In this document: in pieces, positions 17,140 through 24,715 of the stretch
Position numbering within the stretch: the stretch's first letter is position 1
Layout: every line of letters starts with the position of its first letter
Source of the DNA: Akkermansia muciniphila
GTDB lineage: Bacteria > Verrucomicrobiota > Verrucomicrobiia > Limisphaerales > BJHT01
Direction of reading: 5' to 3'
DNA: 47,531 bases
Assembly: GCA_945861535.1 (NCBI GenBank)
Contig: CAMAUZ010000065.1
Location: 1 to 47,531, forward strand
The notes under the pieces: model-generated
The model's database searches: none
Seen by the model: only the letters and a program-made list of their open reading frames with translations
Told to the model about the DNA's origin: nothing
Program-made: the position numbers and the translations under genes

Positions 17140-17310
17140 TCTCATTCAGAGTGGCTGAGGGACTGGCCCAGTGACGCCACGGCAACCGGTTGGGGAACGC
17201 TGCCCCAATGTTTAGGTGCCAATTCCAGTCTGCGACGGGTGTCGCGGAGAAAAATGAGAAGAGTGCGCGAGCTGGTTCCCCTCTTCCCATCCTGATGAGC
17301 CGGGGTTTTT
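17140..17310 (+). promoter_or_regulatory. SAM-I riboswitch (S-box) with expression platform
   Basis: The aptamer spans about 17140-17259. P1 pairs CTCATT (17141-17146) with AATGAG (17253-17258). The P2 strand GAGTGGCTGAGGGACTGGCC and the conserved GGCAACC follow. P3 pairs TTGGGG (190-195) with CCCCAA (203-208), then AGGTGCCAATTCC, and P4 pairs TGCGAC (231-236) with GTCGCG (241-246). Downstream, ATGAGAAGAG (17254-17263) can pair 9 of 10 bases with CTCTTCCCAT (17281-17290), using the 3' strand of P1 as an antiterminator. SAM binding should hold P1 and favour the terminator at 17272-17310. The switch controls the three genes that follow and implies repression when SAM is plentiful. Confidence 0.95.
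17272..17310 (+). terminator. Riboswitch-controlled intrinsic terminator
   Basis: CTGGTTC (17272-17278) pairs with GAGCCGG (17297-17303), with two G-T pairs. It is followed by GG and five T residues (17306-17310). The loop contains CTCTTC, which the alternative antiterminator pairs instead. The stem is modest, so termination strength is uncertain. Confidence 0.6.
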
Positions 17311-17341
17311 ACGCCCTGATCACAGCGCGTCGGAAGATTCT

Positions 17342-18604
17342 ATGGAAAAGCACGAAGGTTTCATGAAGGCGTTGAAGTGCCGCGAATGTGGCCGCGAGTA
17401 TCCCCTCGCCGCCACCCACGTCTGCGAGTTTGATTTCGGTCCGCTGGAGGTCGCCTACGATTACGACCGGATCAAAAAATCCCTCACCCGCGCCCTCATT
17501 CAATCCCGCCCGCAGACGATGTGGCGTTACCGCGAACTGCTGCCCATCGCGCACGAACCCACCGTCGGCACGCAGGTCGGCTTCACGCCGCTGGTCAAGG
17601 CCGACCGCCTCGCCAAGCATCTCGGCATCCGCGAACTGTGGATCAAAAACGACACGGTGAATTACCCGACGCTGTCCTTCAAAGACCGCGTCGTGAGCGT
17701 CGCCCTCAGCCGCGCGCGTGAGCTGGGCTTCAAGATTGTGGCCTGCGCTTCCACCGGCAATCTCGCCAACTCCGTCGCCGCCAACGCCGCCGCCGCCGGT
17801 CTCAAAGCCTACGTCTTCATCCCGTCCGACCTCGAACAGAGCAAGATCGTCAACTCGCAGGTTTATGGCGCCCAGGTCATCGGCATCAAGGGCCACTACG
17901 ACGAGGTGAACCGCCTCTGCGCCGAGATCGCGGGCAAGTTCGGCTGGGCCTTTGTGAACGTGAACATGCGCCCCTACTACGCCGAAGGTTCCAAGAGCAT
18001 GGGCTTCGAGATCATCGAGCAACTCGGCTGGCAGGTGCCGCAGCACACCGTCGTGTGCATGGCCTCCGGCTCGCTGCTCACCAAGATCTACAAGAGCTAT
18101 CAGGAAATGATGAAGCTCGGCCTCGCGCCCGAGACCAAGTTCCACGTCCACGGCGCGCAGGCGACCGGCTGCTCGCCCATCACCACCGCGCAAAAGGCGG
18201 GGCTGGATTTCTTCAAGCCCGTCAAGCCGAACACCATCGCCAAGTCCCTCGCCATCGGCACGCCCGCCGACGGTTTCTACGCCCTGCGCGCGATGAAGGA
18301 AACTGGCAGCAACAGCGACGACGTGACCGATGACGAAATCCGCGACGGCATCAAAATGCTCGCCGAATGCGAAGGCATCTTCGCCGAGACCGCCGGCGGC
18401 GTGACCGTCGGCGTCGCCAAGAAACTCATTGCCTCAGGCCGCATCCCCGCAAATGCTTCCGCGGTCCTGTGCATCACCGGCAACGGTCTGAAAACCCTGG
18501 ACGCCGTCGTCGGCCACGTCGGCCGGCTCCGCGAAATCCGTCCCAACTTGCGCGAATTCGAAACCCTGCTGCACACCGAAACCGAAGCGACCCCCACTCA
18601 TTGA
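17342..18604 (+). CDS. Threonine-synthase-like PLP enzyme under SAM riboswitch control
   Basis: This 420-aa fold-type II PLP enzyme matches the threonine synthase family, which converts O-phosphohomoserine to threonine. An N-terminal zinc-ribbon-like segment has Cys13, Cys16 and Cys28. The fourth position holds Asp31 (HVCEFDFG), where a fourth Cys would be expected. The PLP lysine is Lys114 in LSFKDRVVSVAL, and STGNLANSVAANAAAAG is the phosphate-binding loop. ATG 17363 is an alternative start. Control by a SAM riboswitch and coupling to a CysO-like sulfur carrier and a NIL protein suggest a role in sulfur amino-acid synthesis, perhaps sulfhydrylation of O-phosphohomoserine to homocysteine, as CysM does with O-phosphoserine and CysO. 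That function is inference; ordinary ThrC remains possible. Confidence 0.88.
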   Translation: MEKHEGFMKALKCRECGREYPLAATHVCEFDFGPLEVAYDYDRIKKSLTRALIQSRPQTMWRYRELLPIAHEPTVGTQVGFTPLVKADRLAKHLGIRELWIKNDTVNYPTLSFKDRVVSVALSRARELGFKIVACASTGNLANSVAANAAAAGLKAYVFIPSDLEQSKIVNSQVYGAQVIGIKGHYDEVNRLCAEIAGKFGWAFVNVNMRPYYAEGSKSMGFEIIEQLGWQVPQHTVVCMASGSLLTKIYKSYQEMMKLGLAPETKFHVHGAQATGCSPITTAQKAGLDFFKPVKPNTIAKSLAIGTPADGFYALRAMKETGSNSDDVTDDEIRDGIKMLAECEGIFAETAGGVTVGVAKKLIASGRIPANASAVLCITGNGLKTLDAVVGHVGRLREIRPNLREFETLLHTETEATPTH

Positions 18605-18608
18605 ACCT

Positions 18609-18884
18609 ATGCCCAAACTAGTCCGCATCCCGACCCCCTTGCGCAAACTCACCCACGGCGACGACACCGTCGAAGTCGTTGGCGCGACGATTGGAGAAGT
18701 CTTCAGCGAACTCGAAACACGTTACCCCGGCATCAAGGAACGCTTGCTCGACGAACAAGGCGAAGTGCGCCGTTTCGTGAACGTGTACGTCAACGAAGAA
18801 GACATCCGCTTCCTCGACGGCCAAAAAACCCCGCTGAAAGACGGCGCTGAAATCAGCATCATCCCCGCCATCGCCGGCGGCTGA
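18609..18884 (+). CDS. CysO-like (MoaD/ThiS family) sulfur carrier protein
   Basis: This 91-aa beta-grasp protein ends in Ala-Gly-Gly, the tail that is adenylated and turned into a thiocarboxylate in ThiS, MoaD and CysO. It resembles mycobacterial CysO closely from memory: IPTPLRKLTHG at the start, a 'LE-x-x-YPGI-x-ERL' middle, RFVNVYVNEEDIRF, and IIPAIAGG at the end. CysO gives sulfur to CysM for cysteine synthesis. It begins four bases after the PLP enzyme gene and its stop overlaps the next start (ATGA type), so all three are co-translated. An activating ThiF/MoeB-type enzyme is not in the window. Confidence 0.92.
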   Translation: MPKLVRIPTPLRKLTHGDDTVEVVGATIGEVFSELETRYPGIKERLLDEQGEVRRFVNVYVNEEDIRFLDGQKTPLKDGAEISIIPAIAGG

Positions 18885-19219
18885 TGCGACCCCGCACCCA
18901 ACCTCGACCTCCCATGGCCACTCCGAAAAAATCCCCGAAGACCAAGGCCGCTGCCGCCACCGCCCCGCCCGCCGGCCCGCGTGCGCGCCGCTTCTGGCTG
19001 ATGTATCCGCCGAAGCTCATCACCACGCCCGTCATCTGGCAGTTGTCCCAGAAATTCCCGGTCGTCACCAACGTCCGCCAGGCGAGCGTCACGGACGAGA
19101 TTGGCATCGTCTGCCTCGAACTCGACGGCCCGTCCGAAGCCGTCGAGGAAGCCGTGCAATGGCTCGAGAAAACCGGAGTCAAGGTGGAGCCGGTGGAGAT
19201 CAACGTGATCGAGAGTTGA
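18884..19219 (+). CDS. NIL domain protein
   Basis: This 111-aa protein has a Pro/Lys/Ala-rich N-terminal tail followed by a NIL domain (about residues 37-105). The NIL domain is a ferredoxin-like fold first seen at the end of the methionine transporter ATPase MetN and also present in proteins tied to homocysteine synthesis in archaea and anaerobes. The recognisable parts are WLMYPPKLITTPVIWQL, TDEIGIVCLELDGPSEAVEE and VQWLEKTGVKVEPV. The start overlaps the carrier gene stop; ATG 18914 is an alternative. A sensor or chaperone role in methionine synthesis is inferred from the operon and the riboswitch. Confidence 0.85.
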   Translation: MRPRTQPRPPMATPKKSPKTKAAAATAPPAGPRARRFWLMYPPKLITTPVIWQLSQKFPVVTNVRQASVTDEIGIVCLELDGPSEAVEEAVQWLEKTGVKVEPVEINVIES

Positions 19220-19220
19220 C

Positions 19221-19259
19221 CACGGTAGGGACGCGTTGCCGCGCGTCCGTGCCTTTTTC
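19221..19259 (+). terminator. Intrinsic terminator of the SAM-riboswitch operon
   Basis: GGACGCG (19229-19235) pairs with CGCGTCC (19242-19248), can be extended by CAC/GTG outside a bulge, and is followed by GCC and five T residues. It starts two bases after the NIL gene stop, closing a three-gene operon. Confidence 0.65.
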
Positions 19260-19392
19260 TGCAAACCGTTCGCGGCTCCGCGGTGTTCGATGCCACCAAA
19301 ACCCAGGGGACCATGCCACCCGCGTCGGTCGGTCAGATTGAAAGTATGTGAAGTGGTTCTCGGCTCATGCTGCGTGGAAAGACCGCCGATGG

Positions 19393-19470
19393 GTAGGGCG
19401 CGTCTGTCCTCAGCGCGCCGCTTGCGCGTACACACGGGGCCGCGGAGCGCCGAGGACAGACGCGCCCTAC
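19393..19470. repeat. GTAGGGCGCGTCTGTCCTC inverted repeat
   Basis: GTAGGGCGCGTCTGTCCTC and GAGGACAGACGCGCCCTAC are perfect reverse complements at the two ends of a 78-base element. The middle holds a weaker GCGCGCCGC/GCGGAGCGC pairing. The gap 19220-19571 holds this element and the terminator and no evident gene. Confidence 0.85.
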
Positions 19471-19571
19471 CACCACCTTAATTGCCGCAACCGCTTTCAA
19501 TCACACTCCGCTTCAGTCGTTCCCGATCATCGGACTTGCCGGAATCTCCACGCAGCCCAACCCTGCCCACC

Positions 19572-19847
19572 GTGATCACCGTCAACATCAACGAAGCCAG
19601 AACCCGCCTTTCCGCACTGGTCAAGGCCGTCGAAGAAGACAACGAAACCGTAATTCTCCAGCGCCGCGGCACCCCGGTGGCGGAACTGCACCGCTTCCAA
19701 CCCCGCCGACAAGCCGAAGTTGACCGGCTAAAAACCCATCCCCAACTGAACGTCGCTTTCGCCCCGGGGTACCTTCCAACCGAACCGCTGCGGCCCGATG
19801 AACTCGCGGACTGGATGGGTAAACTCAAGCCAGCGCGATCCCGTTGA
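19572..19847 (+). CDS. Orphan Phd/YefM-type antitoxin
   Basis: This 91-aa protein reads VNINEARTRLSALVKAVEED then ETVILQRRGTPVAEL, the standard N-terminal DNA-binding fold of Phd/YefM antitoxins. The C-terminal part, which normally binds the toxin, contains GYLPTEPLRPDELADWMG. The GTG at 19572 is chosen as start because the family begins a few residues before 'A-R-x-x-L-S-x-L', and the 30 codons upstream look like intergenic sequence. Such genes are normally followed by a VapC-type PIN or RelE-type toxin. Here the next 295 bases are a repeat element, so the toxin has been lost or displaced. Confidence 0.8.
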   Translation: MITVNINEARTRLSALVKAVEEDNETVILQRRGTPVAELHRFQPRRQAEVDRLKTHPQLNVAFAPGYLPTEPLRPDELADWMGKLKPARSR

Positions 19848-19871
19848 AACCGTCCGGAAAGTAGCAGAAAC

Positions 19872-20066
19872 GCGATGAGCACAGCGCACCGGAGCCGCAG
19901 CCCAAGGAGCGCGGCTGTGTCCGCCGAGGACCAGCCGCAGCGGCCCCGAAACCACGCAGGCACCCGTTGGAATCAGAGCCGTCCCTCACGGCCAACCTGC
20001 TGCGACTGGTGCTCCGCGCACACAGCCGCGCTCCTTGGGTTGCGGCCCTGCCGCTCTTTGTTCATC
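19872..20066. repeat. Family G inverted repeat (GGAGCGCGGCTGTGTCC), copy 1
   Basis: The left arm CCAAGGAGCGCGGCTGTGTC, followed by CGCCGAGGACCAGCCGCAG, faces a right arm with CTGCGACTGGTGCTCCGCGC followed by ACACAGCCGCGCTCCTTGG. Outside these, GATGAGCACAG faces CTTTGTTCATC. The two arms differ (CCGAGGACC against TGGTGCTCC), and the element at 24519-24660 carries the same two arms in opposite order. Confidence 0.75.
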
Positions 20067-20142
20067 CCATCTCCGTGGTCCACCAGAACCATCCGCTCCG
20101 CATAGTTACCGCCTTAAAGTTTTGCCCTGCCTCCGCCCGCTC

Positions 20143-21111
20143 ATGAACACCCTCACCCCGACCGGAACCAACGGCGACTGCCTCATCTGCCACGAGAAAG
20201 CATGGCGGCTGGTCGTGCGCAGCGAGGACCTCGAATACCGCTGCCGCCCCGGCACCTGGGACCTCGTGGCCTGCGCGGCTTGCGGTCACGTTTATATCCA
20301 TCCCCTGCCCGCCGCGGCGGACGTGCCCGCGCTCTATCCGGCGACCTACTACACGGTCAATTGCAACTCCCCCATCTATCTCGATGGCGCGGTCGTGGAG
20401 AAAAAAATGGTGCAAGACGCACGCCGTCTGCGCGACGCGGTGCGCGGCGTCAACGTGCGCTCCATCGTGGACATCGGCGGCGGCAACCTGACGCGCCTGA
20501 TGAAATTGCAGGAAGTCTTCGGCGCGGGCACCGAGGCAATCTGCCTTGATTTCCAATTCGACGCGGCGGCACTGGCGGCGGCGAAGACCGCGGGCCTCCG
20601 GCTGGTGCAGGGCAACGTCGAGACCGACCTCAGCGCCCTGCGCGACAACGGCCACGACCTCATCATCATGCGGCAACTCATCGAGCACCTGCGCGATCCG
20701 CGCGCGGCCCTGCGCGAGGTCTTCCGCAAACTCGCGCCCGGCGGCCTGCTCATCATCGACACGCCCAATCGCGGCGGCCTCGACTACGCGCTGTTCAAGA
20801 GCCGCTACTGGGGCGGCTACCACATCCCGCGGCACTTCCATTTGTTCAGCCAGCCGCATCTCGTGCGACTGCTCGAAGAAACGGGCTACCAGATTTTCCG
20901 CCGCGGCTACACGCCCTCGATTGCCTTCTGGATCATCAGTTTCAGAAACTGGCTCGGCCTCAACAGCAACGAACGCAGCCGGTCCTTTTGGGAATTTCTC
21001 TACCTGAAAAACCTGCCCGTCTCCGGCTCGTTCTTCGTCCTCGACCTGCTCTGGAGCAAGCTCGGCTTCCAGACCTCCAACCAATTCGTCTTCGCGCAAA
21101 AACGCGGATAA
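20143..21111 (+). CDS. Class I SAM-dependent methyltransferase with N-terminal Cys cluster
   Basis: This 322-aa methyltransferase begins with a small Cys-rich segment, CLICHEKAW and later ACAACGHVYIHPLP, likely a zinc-binding domain of the kind seen in many sugar or lipid C-methyltransferases. The SAM-binding domain shows VDIGGGNLTRL (motif I), LDFQFDAAAL, and LIIMRQLIEHLRDPRAALRE as the post-I region. RKLAPGGLLIIDTPN follows, then HIPRHFHLF. It has no membrane segment. The frame opens at 20035, but ATG 20143 is directly before the Cys cluster. The substrate is unknown; similar proteins methylate surface sugars or small metabolites. Confidence 0.88.
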   Translation: MNTLTPTGTNGDCLICHEKAWRLVVRSEDLEYRCRPGTWDLVACAACGHVYIHPLPAAADVPALYPATYYTVNCNSPIYLDGAVVEKKMVQDARRLRDAVRGVNVRSIVDIGGGNLTRLMKLQEVFGAGTEAICLDFQFDAAALAAAKTAGLRLVQGNVETDLSALRDNGHDLIIMRQLIEHLRDPRAALREVFRKLAPGGLLIIDTPNRGGLDYALFKSRYWGGYHIPRHFHLFSQPHLVRLLEETGYQIFRRGYTPSIAFWIISFRNWLGLNSNERSRSFWEFLYLKNLPVSGSFFVLDLLWSKLGFQTSNQFVFAQKRG

Positions 21112-21131
21112 CGGCGCGCGCACGCCGCCGT

Positions 21132-21286
21132 GTAGCGCAGGTTTCCAAACCTGCTGTATCGCCGATTTCCAAATCGGCGGACCCTCCGAAGTAACGGACG
21201 CGTTGCATAAATCGAGGCGTCTCCGACAAGCCACCGTCCGCGGGTTTGGAAACCCGCGACACAGCAGACTTGGAAGTCTGCGCTAC
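21132..21286. repeat. Family A palindromic repeat, copy 4 (opposite orientation)
   Basis: GCAGGTTTCCAAACCTGC and GCCGATTTCCAAATCGGC come first, and CGCGGGTTTGGAAACCCGCG and GCAGACTTGGAAGTCTGC come last. The order is the reverse complement of copy 3, so the element has a direction and has been placed both ways round. Confidence 0.88.
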
Positions 21287-21365
21287 GAAAAAGACTGGTG
21301 CGCCCCCGCCGACAACGCCAACGTCCGCCGCACCCGTCGCCATCCGTTACCGCGTCGCATCACTT

Positions 21366-24122
21366 ATGAGTCGGACCCAATTCTTCGCGTTCAGCCTGCT
21401 GCTGCTCGCAGCCACGCTGGGCGCGCCCGCCGCGACCAAGCTCCCCGCCAAGCCCGCGCTCAAGCCGTCCCCAAAAGCACCAGCCGCCGCCGCTCCCGCC
21501 GCCCCCGCCACGGCCACCTCCCCTGCCCCGCCCGCCGCGCCGCTGCCCGCGCCCGCGTGGGTTCCCGGTTATCGCGTGCGTTTTCCGCTGCGGATGCTCG
21601 GCGATTTCACCAACGAAAAAACGCTCACCAAATCCGTCCTCGCCCGCCTCCCTGCCGCCGGCTGGCTGCGCCCCGACGGCGCGGACATCTGCGTGCAGAC
21701 CCAGGACGGCCGCGTGCTGCCCGTCGCCGTCCTCTCGCATCAGCCCGACGGCGAGACGCTCATCCAGTTCCCGCGCAGCGGCACCGACCCGAGCTACTGG
21801 GCCTACGCGGGCAACGCGAAAGCCCCGCACCCCAACACGCCCCCGCTCCCCGAAGGCATCACCGTCGAGTTCCGCAACTGGGCGGGCACCTCCATCGCGA
21901 GCTGGGCCGACGTCGTCACCGGCCTGAAACAAAGCCCGGCCGTCATCGGCAACGCGTTCGTCGATCAGGTCGTGCAGAACGTGAACCCCGCTCGCCCCGA
22001 CAATGTGCGCAACTTCGCCGCGTCCTACCGCGGCTTCCTGCGCATCCCCGAGGACGGCTCCTACAAATTCTACGTCGGCGCGGAAAACGCCGCGTTCCTC
22101 TTCATCAACACCAACCGCGTCTTCGAGCAGACCGGCGCGGCCGCTTTCGTCACGCGCATCCCCGCGACCGCGTGGCGCGAGGTCGAACTCACCGCCGGCG
22201 TGCATTCCTTCGAGGTCCACCACGTCTGCGGCCCCGCCGCCAATCGCGCCAACTGCACGCTCTACCTCAAGCGCGACACGGTGAACAAAAAGCTCGCCGC
22301 CGCCGCCGTGCCCGCCGCGATGTTCGCGCCCGCCGCACGCGCCGAAGTCGCCGGCCTCGAGGGCGCGAACGGCGCGCTCGCCCAGACCTTCGCGTGGGGA
22401 GTGGACGACACCTTGAGCACGCCCGGCCAGTCGCTGCATCTCGTGCGCTTCGAGTCCCACGGTACCGCGCCCGACCCGGCGAAAATCCAGTGGGACTTCG
22501 GCGACGGCACGCGCGCCACCGGCCGTTCGCCAACGCACGTTTATTTCAAGCCCGGCGAATATCGCGTCACGCTCAACGCCGGCGCCGGCGCGCCGCCCGT
22601 CACGCAGCGCATCTACGTCTGGACCGTGCCGACCCCGACCAGCCCGCACTCGCTCGGGCGCGCCGTCGAGATTCTCTCCGCCAGCGACTGGAGCGGCTGG
22701 GACGCGCAACGGTTCAACTCCGCCTTCGACTTCCTGCTCGTCTCCGAACAGCCGCACCGCTGGCCGCTCGTCGAGAAACTCGCGCGCCATCTCCTCGCGC
22801 AGCCCGACCTCGATGTGAAACGTCGCGTCGCATTGCAAACCACCTTGATGGAAGCCCTCGCCCGCCAGGGCCGCGGCACCGACGCGATGCTACTCATGGA
22901 GGAAGCGCTGCGGACCGCCGGCAAAGTCCCGACCCTGAAAGTCGCCGTGCTGCTCACCGGCGCGGACCTCCAGTGGAATTATCTCAAAGAATTCCAAAAA
23001 GCCGCGCAACTCTACGAAAGCATCATCCAAGATCATCGCACCCTGAACCTCCCCGCCGTGCGCGAAGCCGCCATTCACTGGGGCGATCTCTACACGCAGT
23101 CCGGCGACCTCGTCGCCGCCGCCGAGCGCTACCGCCTCGCAAAATCCCTCGGCGGCGAGCGCTTCGCCGCGACTGGACAAAGCGAAGCCATCCAGCGCGG
23201 CGCGTTGCTGCGCATCACCGAACAGAAACTCCGCACCGGCGACGTGCGCGGCACGCGACTGCTGCTCGAGCGCCTCGAACTCGAATTCCCCGAGCAAAAA
23301 CTCGAGGGCCTCTACCGCTTCCTCCGCGCCGAGACCGACCGTTTCGCGGGCCGCTACGAGGACGCCATCCGCCATTACGAAGTGCTGCTCAAGCTCCGCC
23401 AGTGGGCCGGTTTCCGCGACCGTGCGCTGCACGGGCTGGCGGACTGCTCGCTGCGCCAGGAGGACTTCGCGACCGCGCAGGCGTGGCTGGAAAAGCTGCG
23501 CGAGACCTTTCCCGAATACTTCACCCAACAAAAACTCGCGCCCACTTACAACGTCGTAAAAGCCCGCGCCGAACGCGCCGTCGCCGCGAAAACCAACGCC
23601 GTCGCCGCCGCCGCCAGCACGACCTTCCGCGGCTTCACCACCGGCTTCGAACCCGGCGAACCCCAACCCGCGGGCAACAGCGGCCGCACCGCGTTCCTCC
23701 CGATGCTCGGCATGGACGGACCGACCGTCGCGTCCGGCGGCTTCACCTACCTCAAGGACCTGCGCAACGTGCAACCCGGCAGCACCTGCTGGGTCGAGTT
23801 CTGGTATCGCAAGCAAGGCAACACCAGCCTCGAACCCTATCAATATTGCTACGTGAACGTATGGATGTTCGCCGGCGCCGACGGCCCGGCCACCAGCCCC
23901 ACCGACCATTCCCTCATCGCCCTCGACCGCGCCTCCTACGGCCAATGGCGCAAAGCCGGCATCCGCATCAAAACCCCGCTCGCCCCCGACGCCCTGCTCA
24001 AACTCGAACTGATCAACTACACCGGCACCGTGCAAATCGACGGCCTGAAGATCCTCCCCGTCAGCGACCGCCAAAGCGACTCCCTGCGCAGCTTCATCGA
24101 GGCGGAGGAAGTCGAACCGTGA
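21366..24122 (+). CDS. Large exported protein with PA14-like, PKD-like and TPR-like regions
   Basis: This 918-aa exported protein has a signal peptide (SRTQFFAFSLLLLAATLGAP) and an Ala/Pro/Lys-rich linker. A PA14-like region (about 210-310) includes GFLRIPEDGSYKFYVGAENA and a WREVELTAGVHSFEV step. A PKD-like region (about 345-420) has WDFGDGT and YFKPGEYRVTL. A long TPR-like helical region (about 450-740) has repeated 'A-x-x-x-Y-E-x' segments, and a C-terminal beta-rich part follows. The organisation suggests a cell-surface or periplasmic carbohydrate-binding scaffold. ATG 21366 gives the signal peptide, whereas the longer frame starts inside a repeat. The next gene is also a large exported protein, possibly a functional partner. 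Confidence 0.85.
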   Translation: MSRTQFFAFSLLLLAATLGAPAATKLPAKPALKPSPKAPAAAAPAAPATATSPAPPAAPLPAPAWVPGYRVRFPLRMLGDFTNEKTLTKSVLARLPAAGWLRPDGADICVQTQDGRVLPVAVLSHQPDGETLIQFPRSGTDPSYWAYAGNAKAPHPNTPPLPEGITVEFRNWAGTSIASWADVVTGLKQSPAVIGNAFVDQVVQNVNPARPDNVRNFAASYRGFLRIPEDGSYKFYVGAENAAFLFINTNRVFEQTGAAAFVTRIPATAWREVELTAGVHSFEVHHVCGPAANRANCTLYLKRDTVNKKLAAAAVPAAMFAPAARAEVAGLEGANGALAQTFAWGVDDTLSTPGQSLHLVRFESHGTAPDPAKIQWDFGDGTRATGRSPTHVYFKPGEYRVTLNAGAGAPPVTQRIYVWTVPTPTSPHSLGRAVEILSASDWSGWDAQRFNSAFDFLLVSEQPHRWPLVEKLARHLLAQPDLDVKRRVALQTTLMEALARQGRGTDAMLLMEEALRTAGKVPTLKVAVLLTGADLQWNYLKEFQKAAQLYESIIQDHRTLNLPAVREAAIHWGDLYTQSGDLVAAAERYRLAKSLGGERFAATGQSEAIQRGALLRITEQKLRTGDVRGTRLLLERLELEFPEQKLEGLYRFLRAETDRFAGRYEDAIRHYEVLLKLRQWAGFRDRALHGLADCSLRQEDFATAQAWLEKLRETFPEYFTQQKLAPTYNVVKARAERAVAAKTNAVAAAASTTFRGFTTGFEPGEPQPAGNSGRTAFLPMLGMDGPTVASGGFTYLKDLRNVQPGSTCWVEFWYRKQGNTSLEPYQYCYVNVWMFAGADGPATSPTDHSLIALDRASYGQWRKAGIRIKTPLAPDALLKLELINYTGTVQIDGLKILPVSDRQSDSLRSFIEAEEVEP

Positions 24123-24151
24123 TACGCAACCCCGGCCAAAGATCCGAAGAC

Positions 24152-24702
24152 ATGAACCACAGAGACGCGATGAACACAGAGTTTCTGCGCTGGTTGTCTT
24201 TCTCTGTCCTGCAACTCTTCAGAATCCTCGCGCGCCGCGAGGATTTTACGGTCGCACAGACGGCCAGTTCAGCCCGCACCCAATTCGTCCCTTCCCATTC
24301 CCTTGCCCCAAATTCCCCTGCCAAATTCGGCCGCACTCACGAACCGCGGCGTCCCGCCCCCCACGCTGGGCGTCGGCCGGGCGAGCGTGCCGCGTACTCA
24401 CTGCGTAGGCTGTCAGAGTTTTGCCTCCGCCCTTGCCGCCCCACGCGCTCCGCGTTGGTTGCGTCCCCGCCGCTCTGTACTACAACCCAGCAAAATCCTC
24501 GCGCGCCGCGAGGTTTTTCCCCGGAGCGCGGCTGTGTGCTCGGCGCACCAGCCGCAGCAGGTTGGCCGCACGGAACGCCTCCGATTCCAACGGGTACCTC
24601 CGAGGATTTTGGGCCGCTGCGGCTGGTCCTCGGCGGACACAGCCGCGCTCCTTGGTTTGCGGCCCCGCCGCTCTGTGTTCATCGTGTCTCTGTGGTTCAA
24701 CT
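24152..24702. repeat. Compound nested inverted repeat with family G copy 2
   Basis: GAACCACAGAGACGCGATGA followed by ACACAGAG (24154-24182) faces CTCTGTGTTCATCGTGTCTC followed by TGTGGTTC (24671-24699), closing a 550-base region. Inside are two CCTCGCGCGCCGCGAGG-type palindromes (about 24225-24243 and 24493-24511). The family G arms GGAGCGCGGCTGTGTGCTCG and GGACACAGCCGCGCTCC lie at 24524-24660. No gene is seen in the gap 24123-24715; a long open frame through it is an artefact of high GC. Confidence 0.7.
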
Positions 24703-24715
24703 CCCCCTTCCCTCT

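Noticed and set aside
21203-24715. A very long open frame that runs into the beta-helix protein frame
   Set aside because: Its first 3.5 kb runs through the frame of the 918-aa exported protein as an Arg/Pro-rich translation without domains and crosses repeats. The true start is GTG 24716 with a proper signal peptide.
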